Positions 8,479 through 16,849 of a stretch of 64,000 nt of DNA are shown in pieces; positions within the stretch are counted from its first letter, which is position 1, and every line of letters starts with the position of its first letter. The position numbers were made by a program, and so were the translations under genes. The notes beneath the pieces were generated by a model that saw only the letters and a list, made by a program, of their open reading frames with translations, had not been told where the DNA came from and ran no database searches. Source of the DNA: Stackebrandtia endophytica (lineage in GTDB: Bacteria > Actinomycetota > Actinomycetes > Mycobacteriales > Micromonosporaceae); NCBI RefSeq assembly GCF_006716355.1, contig NZ_VFOW01000001.1:4278001-4342000 (forward strand). The letters are read 5' to 3'.

Positions 8479-9206
8479 CCGTCCTCCGACGTGGTTTGAG
8501 CGAACCGCTGCTGCCGATGCTGTTGCTGTCGGTGGGAGCGGTCGCCGCCGCGTGGTACTCACCGATCCTGACCTGGGCGGTGGTCGGCGGGCTCGCCGGC
8601 TACACCCTCTCCGGCTCCGTTTGAACCCACAACAGCGCGTTCGCGCTGGCCACGCCAGGTTGGCGGGCCGCACATCGACGGGCGGCAGCCCTCACCGCGT
8701 TCACGGTGGGACTGCTGGCCGGGGGAGCCTGTACCGCCACCGCTCTGTGGCTGGTATCGGGCCTGGCCACACCGATACCGGCGGTGGTACGCCACGGCGT
8801 CCTCGTTCTCGCCGCGGTGGTGTTCCTCGCCCGTGACGCGGGTTGGTGGCGATTCCCGATGCCGCAGAACACCCGGCAGGTACCGCAGGACGTCATGCAA
8901 CGGCACCTGATCAAGGGCAGTCTCCAATTCGGGTTCGAGATGGGGACGTCGGTGCGTACCTACGTCTCGGCCAGTGCTCCGTACGTTGTCGGGCTGGCCC
9001 TGTTGTTGGCGGGTCTCGACTACTGGTCGGCGCTGCTGGTGGGGCTCGGATTCGGACTCGGTCGCGCGGCGACGCCGCTGTCCCGATTGACCTCCACCGA
9101 CGGGATCGACTGGGACGCCCGGTTGATCGGGCGGTTGCCGGTCATCACCGTCGGCACCTGCCTGGTACTGGCGGCCGTGTTCACGATCCTGTGGCTACGC
9201 GTCTGA
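8475..9206 (+). CDS. Putative selenoprotein: membrane protein with in-frame UGA (Sec50)
   Basis: GTG at 8475 overlaps the preceding TGA (GTGA). The frame runs 49 codons to TGA at 8622-8624, then continues in the same frame with strong coding bias to TGA at 9204-9206. If the first TGA is read as Sec, the product has 243 residues with about six hydrophobic segments, and Sec50 lies in SGSV-U-THNSAF just after TM2. The downstream part alone has no ribosome-binding site at its first GTG (8706), which argues against two genes. Complete Sec machinery flanks the operon: tRNA-Sec/selD before it, selB ending on its last bases. By position it could do a MauF-like job. A Trp or Cys codon changed to stop is the main alternative. 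Confidence 0.68.
8633..8665 (+). promoter_or_regulatory. Candidate bacterial SECIS region downstream of UGA 8622
   Basis: Two perfect hairpins follow the UGA. The first is CAGCGC (8633-8638), loop GTTC, GCGCTG (8643-8648). The second is CGCCA (8653-8657), loop GGT, TGGCG (8661-8665). Both loops start with G; the second loop begins 34 bases after the UGA, inside the 16-37 base window described for bacterial SECIS elements, and the first is just short of it. GC-rich DNA makes chance hairpins common, so this supports but does not prove Sec insertion. Confidence 0.45.
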
Positions 9207-10919
9207 ATCGACGACCACCCGGCGGTGATCGGGCAGTAGGCGGGTCAGTCCGCGGTCGTCGAGGTACTCCAACAGTGGGATGACGACACGTCGGGTGGTG
9301 TCGAGCGCCTCGCGCGCCTGCGCCACCGTGAACGGTTGCGGCAGTCCCCGCAGCACCGTCACCGCCGACTGTGGAGCATCTGGGAGCAGATGGACGTCGC
9401 CCACCCGCAGCACCAACCCAGCAGACACCGTGCGCGACAACAGATCCGGGCTCAACCCGAGCTCGCGCAGGCGCGGCCAGGTCGGGGAGTGGAACGGTCG
9501 GGCTCGCACCGCGTCACCGAACGTCGAAGCCGCCGCCGCGACCGCCTCGGGTATCCGACCGACCCGATCGGCCGGATACAGCCGGCCACGCTGAATGTGC
9601 AGTGTGCCCGCCACGGCGGCGACCAGGTCGACGTCGGGCAGCCGCAGCAGTTGTCGCGCCCGGCTCACCGGCATTCCCGGGTCGAGCGGATGATCCCGAC
9701 CATGCCGGTCCACCAGCTCCGCCAACCGATCGGTGAGGGTGCGACGGTGATCGGGGTCGATCACCCAGTCGCCGTGACGGTCGTCTTCGGACGGGGACTC
9801 ACCCATCGCGACCAGGTCGCGGTGCCGAACGATGCGCAGGGATCTCAGCGGTTGATAGCGGTCGTCGGTCAGGGAGGCCGCGTGCAGCGCCGCGTCGCCG
9901 CGACGGTGAAACGGGGCGGCAACGACGTCCAGGACCACGGCCGGCAACAATCGACCGCGACCGGTGTCCCGCAGCAACAGTCGATCACCGTTGTGAAGCT
10001 CCAAGGGAGATGACAGGGACAGCCTCGCCGTCTCGTCGCCCAACGGCCGAACCCGCGCGACCACCGCCGCGGTTCCACAGTGCACCAATACCTCGGTGGG
10101 CGGCGTCGCGTCGGTCGGTATTCGCACGTCGATGCGATCGGTGCGCCACCAGCGATTCGGGGTGACCAACGCCTGCCCACGCCGAATCTCCCGGGCGTCG
10201 ATACGCCGCAGGTTCACCGCCACCCGTGCTGGCGCCTCGACCTGATCGACCGCCACTCCCAGGCAGTGCAGGCCACGAACCGATACCGTTTCTCCCGACA
10301 ACTCCAGCTGCGACCCGGTCCGCAGGGTTCCCGCGCCCAATGTGCCGGTGACCACCGTCCCCGACCCCGCCATGGTGAACACCCGGTCGATCCACAGTCG
10401 AACTACATCGGATGGTTCCGTCGAGGCCGTGGTGACGTCGGACAGCAGTTCCCGCAACCGATCCACGCCTGCTCCGGAGCGCGCGCTGACGCCCACCGCG
10501 GGCACGTCGGTGCGGCCGCCGCGCGCCAGCCGTTCCAACGTCGACGTGATCACCGGCGCCGGGTCGGCCAGGTCCGATTTGGTCACCGCCACCACCATCC
10601 GTCGGATACCGAACGCGTCGACGGCGGCCAGGTGCTCCTGCGACTGCGGCTGCCAACCCTCGTCGGCGGCGACCACGAACAGCACCGCCGGCGCCGTGGC
10701 GATGCCCGCCAACGTGTTGGCGAAGTACCTTCGATGACCGGGGACGTCAACGAACGCGAGATCCTCCCCGTCAGGCAGCCGCATCGACACGAACCCCAGA
10801 TCGATCGTCAGGCCGCGCCGTTTCTCCTCGGCCAACCGGTCGGGATCCCGACCGGTCAACGCGGTCAGCAATGTGGACTTACCGTGGTCGACATGCCCGG
10901 CGGTGGCGATGACCCGCAC
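9195..10919 (-). CDS. selB: Selenocysteine-specific translation factor SelB
   Basis: 574 residues. GTPase motifs: G1 GHVDHGKS (8-15), G2 RRGLTID, G3 DVPGH, G4 TKSD and G5 VSARSG. EF-Tu-like domains follow, and then a C-terminal winged-helix region (about 380-574) that binds the SECIS hairpin. It brings Sec-tRNA to UGA codons. The last 12 bases overlap tail-to-tail with the end of the UGA-containing membrane gene on the other strand. selA lies 3 bases upstream on the same strand, so selA-selB form one operon. Confidence 0.96.
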   Translation of the reverse strand: MRVIATAGHVDHGKSTLLTALTGRDPDRLAEEKRRGLTIDLGFVSMRLPDGEDLAFVDVPGHRRYFANTLAGIATAPAVLFVVAADEGWQPQSQEHLAAVDAFGIRRMVVAVTKSDLADPAPVITSTLERLARGGRTDVPAVGVSARSGAGVDRLRELLSDVTTASTEPSDVVRLWIDRVFTMAGSGTVVTGTLGAGTLRTGSQLELSGETVSVRGLHCLGVAVDQVEAPARVAVNLRRIDAREIRRGQALVTPNRWWRTDRIDVRIPTDATPPTEVLVHCGTAAVVARVRPLGDETARLSLSSPLELHNGDRLLLRDTGRGRLLPAVVLDVVAAPFHRRGDAALHAASLTDDRYQPLRSLRIVRHRDLVAMGESPSEDDRHGDWVIDPDHRRTLTDRLAELVDRHGRDHPLDPGMPVSRARQLLRLPDVDLVAAVAGTLHIQRGRLYPADRVGRIPEAVAAAASTFGDAVRARPFHSPTWPRLRELGLSPDLLSRTVSAGLVLRVGDVHLLPDAPQSAVTVLRGLPQPFTVAQAREALDTTRRVVIPLLEYLDDRGLTRLLPDHRRVVVDSDA

Positions 10920-10922
10920 CGG

Positions 10923-12218
10923 TCACCGCCGACTCGCCGCAACGACGGCATCTCGAAGCGTCGCGTCGGCGGAGTCGGGAACCGTGCGAAGGTCCAGCAA
11001 CAGCCGACCCTGATGGGTGCGACCCACCACGGCAGGGCCTCCGATGCGCAGCGGCTCGGCCAGTGTGGCGTCCACCGCCACCGCGACACTGGGCAAGGTC
11101 ACCTCCGGGGCACCCCCACCACCGACGCGGGCCTGCGAGGTCACCACCTCGGCGCTCACCCCGGCGTCGATCAGACCCTCGGCCAGCAACCGCGCCCGTT
11201 CGGCGAGAGTGGACACATCGGCCCGCAGTGCTGCCGCCACCGGGGAGGTCGGCCCGGTGACCGTGGCCTCCAACGCCGCCAGCGTCAACTTGTCGACCCG
11301 CAACGCCCGCGCCATCGGATGTCGACGCAATCGCTCGATCAGGTCCCGCTCGCCGAACAGCAACCCGGCTTGCGGGCCGCCGAGCAGCTTGTCGGCGCTG
11401 GCGGTCACCAGTGCCGCGCCGGCTCGCAGTGAGGAGGTCACGTCCGGCTCGTCCGGCAGACGGGGATGCGGATGCAGCAGGCCGGAGCCGATGTCGTGGA
11501 CCACCGGGACCGGAAGCGTCACCAGCTGCTCGATCGGAACCGTTGCGGTGAACCCCGTCTGGAAGAAGTTCGACGGATGCACCGACAGGATGAACGCGGT
11601 GTTCTCGTCGACGGCTTCGGCGTAGTCGTCGAAATGGGTGCGGTTGGTGGTACCGACCTCACGCAGTCGGGCACCGGTGCAGGCCAACAGATCCGGGAGT
11701 CGAAACCGGTCGCCGATCTCGACCAGCTCCCCGCGACTGATGACGATGTCGCGGCCCTGAGCCAAGACCGTGGCCGCCAGCAGCAGTGCGGCGGCGTTGT
11801 TGTTGGTCACGTGCACCGCCGGGGCCTCCGGAACCTCCCGAGCCAACGCCGCGATGGTGCTACGGCCCCGTCCGGCGCGTTGCCCGGTCGCGAGATCGAA
11901 CTCCACATCGGTGTATCCGGCCGCGGCGACGACCGCGTCGCGGGCGGCGGGCGACAGCGGCGCCCGACCCAGGTTCGTGTGGACGATGACCCCGGTGGCG
12001 TTGACGACCGCGCGCAGCCCGGTGGCGGTGTCCGGTAGCCGACGCACCACCGTCTCGACCGTGGACTCCGGAGACAGCCGCCCATGCCGGACGTCGTCGA
12101 GCACCTCGGACAGCGTGGCGCGCACCAGATCCCGCCCGAGGCGCGCCAGCGGTTCGGTGAGACGGGCATCGGCGAGGACCCGGTCGGCTCGGGGAACATT
12201 CCGCCTGACGTCGGCCAC
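10923..12218 (-). CDS. selA: L-seryl-tRNA(Sec) selenium transferase SelA
   Basis: 431 residues, normal family length. It converts seryl-tRNA-Sec to selenocysteyl-tRNA-Sec with selenophosphate. The PLP lysine is Lys277 in ASADKLLGGPQAG. Other family landmarks are INATGVIVHTNLGRAPLS near residues 72-90, VTNNNAAALLLA, and SVHPSNFFQTGFT. The start is GTG at 12218, preceded by GAGGAGGAG five bases upstream. It is the first gene of a selA-selB operon transcribed toward the UGA-containing operon. Confidence 0.96.
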   Translation of the reverse strand: MADVRRNVPRADRVLADARLTEPLARLGRDLVRATLSEVLDDVRHGRLSPESTVETVVRRLPDTATGLRAVVNATGVIVHTNLGRAPLSPAARDAVVAAAGYTDVEFDLATGQRAGRGRSTIAALAREVPEAPAVHVTNNNAAALLLAATVLAQGRDIVISRGELVEIGDRFRLPDLLACTGARLREVGTTNRTHFDDYAEAVDENTAFILSVHPSNFFQTGFTATVPIEQLVTLPVPVVHDIGSGLLHPHPRLPDEPDVTSSLRAGAALVTASADKLLGGPQAGLLFGERDLIERLRRHPMARALRVDKLTLAALEATVTGPTSPVAAALRADVSTLAERARLLAEGLIDAGVSAEVVTSQARVGGGGAPEVTLPSVAVAVDATLAEPLRIGGPAVVGRTHQGRLLLDLRTVPDSADATLRDAVVAASRR

Positions 12219-12379
12219 GACTCCTCCTCATCGGGTGCGCGACAACCATAGGCCCGTTGTCAAGCCGGGCGGTATTCGACGGCGGTCACCGAGGCTCGGG
12301 CGCGACTCACGATGTGTAATGTTGCCGTCATCGCGTGGCGGCCGTGCCATGTCGGTGATGTACGGAAAGGTATCGGACG

Positions 12380-13243
12380 ATGACCAACCTCCCGCCGCCC
12401 ATGGGAAGTCCGGATGACCCCAATGGACAGACGCCGGGAAGTGCCGCCCCGCAATCCGACCCGACCGCTCCTATCGCCGGTGCGGAAGTGTCACCACCGC
12501 CACCGCCACCGGGCGCGATCGTTCCACCGCCCGGCATGCCGCCGCCACCGGGCGCGGTCCCACCGCCGATGCAGTTCGGCCCACCGATGCCACAGGCCGG
12601 AAGCAGCAGCAACACCGGTGTGATCATCAGCGTGTTCATCGGCGCGATGGTGGTGGTGCTGGGACTGGCCGCGTTCCTGGTGCTGAACCTCAGCGGCGGC
12701 GAGGACGACACGGCCCCGGGCACCGAGTCCGACAACGCCGCGGACTGGGACCCCGACGCACCCGTCGACGGTGTCACCGACTACTACGCGGAGCAGGCAC
12801 CGTGGGTGGAGGAGACCAGCCACCTCGACGGCAAGATCGACTACCCGATGGCGCCTCCCGCCGGCGGCAGTCACAACGTCGCCTGGTCCACCTGCAACGG
12901 CGTCGTCTACGACCAGCGCATCCCCAGCGAGCACGCCGTTCACAGCCTGGAACACGGTGCGGTCTGGTTCACCTACTCACCCGACCTGCCCCAGACGGAG
13001 ATCGACAAGCTGGTGACCAAGGTCAACGCCGTCGACTACACCTTCATGAGTCCGTTTCCCGGCCAGGACGCCCCGATCATCTTGAGCGCCTGGGGATACC
13101 AGTTGAAGGTCGACTCCGCCGACGACGAGCGCATCACCGCCTTCACCGCCAAGTATCGGGTGACCGCCTCCCGTGAACCGGGGGCCACCTGCAACGGCGG
13201 AACCCCCATCACCGGAGATACCCCCATGTCGAGTGCGCCCTGA
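12380..13243 (+). CDS. DUF3105 membrane-anchored protein with Pro-rich N-terminus
   Basis: 287 residues. A cytosolic proline-rich region (about 1-75, with PPPPPPGAIVPPPGMPPPP runs) is followed by one TM (GVIISVFIGAMVVVLGLAAFLVL) and an extracytoplasmic DUF3105 domain. Conserved features visible in that domain are PPAGGSHN, the CNG pair, and HAVHSLEHGAVWFTY. Function unknown for the family. The domain carries two cysteines (CNGVV, CNGGT) that could be oxidised outside the cell. ATG at 12380 follows GAAAGG about 9 bases upstream. It stands alone between selA and the M56 gene, with convergent neighbours. Confidence 0.85.
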   Translation: MTNLPPPMGSPDDPNGQTPGSAAPQSDPTAPIAGAEVSPPPPPPGAIVPPPGMPPPPGAVPPPMQFGPPMPQAGSSSNTGVIISVFIGAMVVVLGLAAFLVLNLSGGEDDTAPGTESDNAADWDPDAPVDGVTDYYAEQAPWVEETSHLDGKIDYPMAPPAGGSHNVAWSTCNGVVYDQRIPSEHAVHSLEHGAVWFTYSPDLPQTEIDKLVTKVNAVDYTFMSPFPGQDAPIILSAWGYQLKVDSADDERITAFTAKYRVTASREPGATCNGGTPITGDTPMSSAP

Positions 13244-13262
13244 GGCCATACGGGCGTCTCAC

Positions 13263-14255
13263 TCAGGCGGGCAACCGACAACCGGTGAGCACGACATACA
13301 GGTACGGCCCGTGAACCGCCGCGACCACCACCGCCAGCGCGGCGAGCTGTATACACAGTGCCGATATCGGCATCACCGCTGAACGCAGTCCTGCGGGTGC
13401 CACGAGTTGCCGAATCCGGTCCGGCCCGGCGGCGTGCAGCAGCGGGCTGGCCAGTCGGTCGGTCGCGTGTTTCTCGTCCGGGACCGCGAGTTTGAGCAAC
13501 GCCCCGGCCAGCGCGGGCGTGCCGGAACGACCTCGGGCGGCATTGTCGGCGGCTATCTCCAGATAGTGCGGTACGGCGTCGGCGACGCTCGACACCAACG
13601 GCACCCGGGACAGTGGTCGATGCAGGGCCGCGACGACCGTCATGACCAGATGGTGACGTTGACGAACATGGGCGTTCTCATGGGCGATGACCGCGGTGAG
13701 CTCAGCGGGATCCAGCCGGGTACGCAGACCCTCGGAGATGACGATGCCACCGTGCCGACGAGGCAGCGAGAACGCCACGGCGCGGGAGTCGGGGATCAGC
13801 AGGACCGGGTACCCGTCGATCTGAATCGACCGGGCGCGGTCGGCGACCTCCCGGGACACCGCCCGGGTCGCCCGATATCGACGAATCCCGGTCAGCGATC
13901 CCCGACCGATCACCGCGAGCATCGCCAACGCGGGCAGGAGAACCAACAGCGCGACCGGGACCGAGGTGTCGATCGAACCCGCGAACGAGAACGGACTCGC
14001 CGCCTCGATGCAGCGTCGGCACACTTCGGCGAACGGTCCTGGTAGGACACTCGGGCCGGTCACGATCCACGCCGACAGCAGGCTGAGTGCGGCCGCCGCC
14101 AGCAGCCACAGGAGCAGACTGCCCAACAGCAGCACCGTGGCGGCTCGGGGGAAACGCATCAGGATCGGTGCCGCCGCGCGGACCAGGGTCGGCCCGCCGA
14201 GTGCGGTGACCAGGAGGACGACCGAGAGCAGCCCCGGAATCAGGAGCACACTCAC
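13263..14255 (-). CDS. M56/M48-type membrane metalloprotease (BlaR1-like)
   Basis: 330 residues with several TM segments and a zinc site AVIAHENAHVRQRHH (HExxH variant HENAH). The FSLPRRHGGIVISEGL stretch just before it is typical of the family. Members sense a signal and cleave or inactivate the partner BlaI/MecI repressor. Unlike staphylococcal BlaR1 it lacks a penicillin-binding sensor domain at the C-terminus, which ends in a TM segment. Its ATG overlaps the stop of the BlaI-type gene (ATGA, 14252-14255), so the two are coupled. Confidence 0.85.
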   Translation of the reverse strand: MSVLLIPGLLSVVLLVTALGGPTLVRAAAPILMRFPRAATVLLLGSLLLWLLAAAALSLLSAWIVTGPSVLPGPFAEVCRRCIEAASPFSFAGSIDTSVPVALLVLLPALAMLAVIGRGSLTGIRRYRATRAVSREVADRARSIQIDGYPVLLIPDSRAVAFSLPRRHGGIVISEGLRTRLDPAELTAVIAHENAHVRQRHHLVMTVVAALHRPLSRVPLVSSVADAVPHYLEIAADNAARGRSGTPALAGALLKLAVPDEKHATDRLASPLLHAAGPDRIRQLVAPAGLRSAVMPISALCIQLAALAVVVAAVHGPYLYVVLTGCRLPA

Positions 14256-14623
14256 CGGGGATCACCACGTTGGGTGAGATAGTCACGCAACAGTTGGGCG
14301 TCGTCGGGTCCGATCGCGTCGACGAAGTGCAGTATCGAGGCCGCTCGGTCCTTGCTGGTGGCCAACGCCTGTTCCATCAGACGGGCGGCATGTCGCTCTC
14401 TGCTGTGCCGGGCCGAGTAATGGACCGAACGACCCACCCGTTCGGAGGTGACGAGTTCTTTTCGCTCCAGGTTGGACAGTACGGTGGCGATGGTGGTGTA
14501 CGCCGGCTCGGCCGTCAGCTGCGTGATGACCTGACGGATCGTCAACGGACCGTGATCCCACAGTACGTCCATGACCTGCTGTTCCAGGGTTCCCAGCCGG
14601 ACCGGTTCGACTCGTTTCCTCAT
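14252..14623 (-). CDS. BlaI/MecI/CopY-family repressor
   Basis: 123 residues, the normal length. A winged-helix domain covers about 1-80, with LGTLEQQVMDVLWDHGPLTIRQV and AYTTIATVLSNLERKELV as recognition-helix and wing. A short dimerisation tail follows. ATG at 14623 has GGAGAAGG seven bases upstream and overlaps the stop of the preceding membrane-protein gene (ATGA). It very probably binds the palindrome at 15170-15202 and so represses both its own operon and the divergent dsbA-ccdA pair, with the M56 protein relieving repression. Confidence 0.9.
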   Translation of the reverse strand: MRKRVEPVRLGTLEQQVMDVLWDHGPLTIRQVITQLTAEPAYTTIATVLSNLERKELVTSERVGRSVHYSARHSRERHAARLMEQALATSKDRAASILHFVDAIGPDDAQLLRDYLTQRGDPR

Positions 14624-15147
14624 GCTGCAACCTTCTCCGGGGCGGGTAGGGGACAGGCGACCTGGCCCCGCAGTCGCCATACGACCGCGACCGCGGACAG
14701 ACCGAGCGCGGCGACGGCCATGAACGGTTGCAGCGGTGCGAACCAGGTCAATGCGCCGGTGTAACCGAGCGCGAGGAGCGCGATCTTATTGCACACCGGA
14801 CATCCGACTGCGAACCAGGCGAGAATTCCGCCGACCCCACCGAACCGAGCACTTCGGCGGTCCTCCCGGGTGGTCTCGCCACCGGGTGGTCGGACGTAGG
14901 TGGCGACCAGGATCCCGGTCAGTGCGGCGGTGGCGATCCACACCGGGTAGTTCCACGGCACCGGCGGGATCTCGCGGCCGAAGATCGGATTGGGGATCAG
15001 CACCGTCACCAGTCCGATGAAACCGCCGACGACGAGCGCCACCAGGGTGGCCGTCGACCACTGCCTCAGACCCCAGCCACGCAGTGCCCGACCGGCGAGT
15101 ACCAGCGACGATCCCTGCCTTCTCACCCAATGTTGGAAGCGACTCAT
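14620..15147 (-). CDS. Small membrane protein with intramembrane CPVC motif
   Basis: 175 residues with four hydrophobic segments. Between the third and the fourth lies FAVGCPVCNKIALLALG, a CxxC pair at a membrane edge. I do not recognise a named family. The redox motif and the divergent dsbA-ccdA genes suggest a thiol or metal-handling role, possibly as an electron carrier. Start choice: ATG at 15147 after TAGGGGG; ATG at 15165 is also possible. The frame extends to 15330, but that would run through the operator. First gene of a three-gene operon (this gene, blaI-like, M56). Confidence 0.72.
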   Translation of the reverse strand: MSRFQHWVRRQGSSLVLAGRALRGWGLRQWSTATLVALVVGGFIGLVTVLIPNPIFGREIPPVPWNYPVWIATAALTGILVATYVRPPGGETTREDRRSARFGGVGGILAWFAVGCPVCNKIALLALGYTGALTWFAPLQPFMAVAALGLSAVAVVWRLRGQVACPLPAPEKVAA

Positions 15148-15169
15148 CCCCCTACTATGCCGCATGGTT

Positions 15170-15202
15170 ACTATCTTGCATAGTCGACTATGCAAGATAG
15201 TC
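15170..15202. promoter_or_regulatory. BlaI-type operator: 32-bp perfect palindrome, two adjacent dyads
   Basis: Bases 15170-15201 form a perfect inverted repeat centred on GTCGAC. It contains two smaller dyads, ACTAT-CTTGC-ATAGT (15170-15184) and GACTAT-GCAAG-ATAGTC (15186-15202). It lies between the divergent starts at 15147 and 15248. The adjacent BlaI-type repressor is the obvious ligand; two dimers side by side would cover both promoters. Confidence 0.8.
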
Positions 15203-15247
15203 GACCGGCCCGTCTCGGGTGTTCCGTCACCACAGCGAAGGAGAAAC

Positions 15248-15952
15248 ATGCCGAACCGCCGAGGTGCGTCATCATGGGCGATCCCGGTGGGGGTCATCGC
15301 CGTCGCGCTGATCCTGATCGTGACCGTCATCGCACAGGGGTCCGAGAACCGGCCAGGTCCCGAGGTTCCACCACAGGCAGGGGAGTCGCAGCAGCCGGGA
15401 CTGACCGGTGTCGAACGCCGCGACCCCGACGACCTGTTGGCCGTCGGTCCGGTCGACGCACCGATCGGCCTCGTGGTGTTCTCCGACTACCAGTGCCCCT
15501 ACTGCGCAGCCTGGAATCACGACACCCTGCCCGAGATGATGACCCATGTCGACGCCGGTGACCTGCGCATCGAGTGGCGCGACGTGAACGTCTTCGGTGA
15601 GGCGTCCGAACGGGCGGCCCGCGCCTCGTATGCGGCGGCCCTGCAGGACCGCTACTGGGACTACCACGACGCGCTGTTCGAGGGCGGGGAGAAACTGCCC
15701 GAATCGCAGTTGACCGAGGGGGCGCTCATCGACTTGGCGGACCGACTCGGTCTGGACACCGACAGGTTCACCACGGACCTGAACTCCGACCAGACCCGTC
15801 AGGAGGTGGAACGCAACGCCTCGGAGGGCATCAACCTCGGGGTGACGGCGACCCCGGCGTTCATCCTCGCGGGCCAACCGATCGTCGGCGCCCAACCGAC
15901 GGCGGTGTTCGTCGACGCCGTGGACGCCGCACTCGAAACGGCGGGAGGGTGA
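15248..15952 (+). CDS. DsbA-family membrane-anchored thiol oxidoreductase
   Basis: 234 residues. An N-terminal anchor (residues 11-30) and a Pro/Gln-rich linker lead to a DsbA-type thioredoxin fold with active site QCPYC (Cys83, Cys86) and cis-Pro loop VTATPAFILAGQ. A helical insertion follows the active site. Predicted to act outside the membrane as a disulfide oxidase or reductase. ATG at 15248 has AAGGAG five bases upstream. One base separates it from the ccdA-like gene, which probably supplies or removes electrons. A paralogous pair is at 51127-52688. Confidence 0.92.
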   Translation: MPNRRGASSWAIPVGVIAVALILIVTVIAQGSENRPGPEVPPQAGESQQPGLTGVERRDPDDLLAVGPVDAPIGLVVFSDYQCPYCAAWNHDTLPEMMTHVDAGDLRIEWRDVNVFGEASERAARASYAAALQDRYWDYHDALFEGGEKLPESQLTEGALIDLADRLGLDTDRFTTDLNSDQTRQEVERNASEGINLGVTATPAFILAGQPIVGAQPTAVFVDAVDAALETAGG

Positions 15953-15953
15953 C

Positions 15954-16814
15954 ATGCGGATCGGTTTCGTCACCGCGTTTCTCGGTGGTGCGCTGGCACT
16001 GTTGAGCCCATGTGGGGCATTGCTGCTGCCGGCGTTCTTCTCATCCACCGTGGGGGCGAGGTGGCGCCTGCTGACACATGGCGCGGTGTTCTATGCCGGT
16101 CTGGTGGTCACCCTGGTGCCACTCGGTTTGGGACTCGGGTTGATCGGTTCGCTCATCATGACCGAACGCGGTCTCGTCATCGCCGTCACCTCAACGGTTC
16201 TGGTCTTGTTGGGGGTCGCCCAGATCTTCGGATTCGGATTCGACCTGTCCCGGATGCTGCCGGGAGCCGACTCGGCGCGCGTCGGCGGGGCTCGCGGCGG
16301 CCTGCCCCGAACCCTCCTGCTGGGAGCCGTCAGCGGGGTCGCCGGATTCTGCGCGGGGCCGATCCTCGGCGCCATACTCACCCTCGCCATGGCCACCGGC
16401 AACGTGACGACGTCGGGAATCCTGCTGGCCACTTATGGCGCGGGAATGGTGGTGCCGCTCATCGCCATCGCCGCGCTCTGGCGGCGACTGGGCTCACGCG
16501 GCCGTCACCTGCTGCGCGGTCGCACCTTCACCGTGGGACACCGTGAGTTCCACACCACGACGGTGATCACCGGCGGCCTCATCGTCGCGGTGGGCGTCGT
16601 CTTCTGGCTCACCAACGGACTTGTGGGGCTACCGTCCATGATGCCCACCGACGTTCAGACCTGGATACAGGAGGGCAGCGGTCTGCTGGCCGATCCGCTG
16701 ATGGACGTGATGGTCGTGGTGGCGCTGGCGGGCATCGCGGTGACCGGTTGGGCTGTCGTACGTCGCCGTCGGCTTCGGCGGCAGGACCGGGAGTCCGAGA
16801 CGGTGTCACGATGA
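15954..16814 (+). CDS. CcdA/DsbD-type transmembrane electron carrier
   Basis: 286 residues with six core TM segments plus a C-terminal extension with further hydrophobic stretches. The two half-site motifs are LSPCGALLLP (first TM) and AGFCAGPILG (fourth TM), giving the paired cysteines that pass electrons across the membrane from cytosolic thioredoxin. It follows the DsbA-like gene by one base, so the pair forms a transmembrane thiol relay, probably under BlaI-type control from the shared upstream operator. Confidence 0.9.
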   Translation: MRIGFVTAFLGGALALLSPCGALLLPAFFSSTVGARWRLLTHGAVFYAGLVVTLVPLGLGLGLIGSLIMTERGLVIAVTSTVLVLLGVAQIFGFGFDLSRMLPGADSARVGGARGGLPRTLLLGAVSGVAGFCAGPILGAILTLAMATGNVTTSGILLATYGAGMVVPLIAIAALWRRLGSRGRHLLRGRTFTVGHREFHTTTVITGGLIVAVGVVFWLTNGLVGLPSMMPTDVQTWIQEGSGLLADPLMDVMVVVALAGIAVTGWAVVRRRRLRRQDRESETVSR

Positions 16815-16849
16815 TGCTTGCGAGCAGACGTAACTGGACCAATCGTTGG

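Noticed and set aside
8706-9206. Separate 166-residue gene starting at GTG 8706
   Set aside because: No ribosome-binding site, and the coding bias continues upstream in the same frame to the UGA and beyond.
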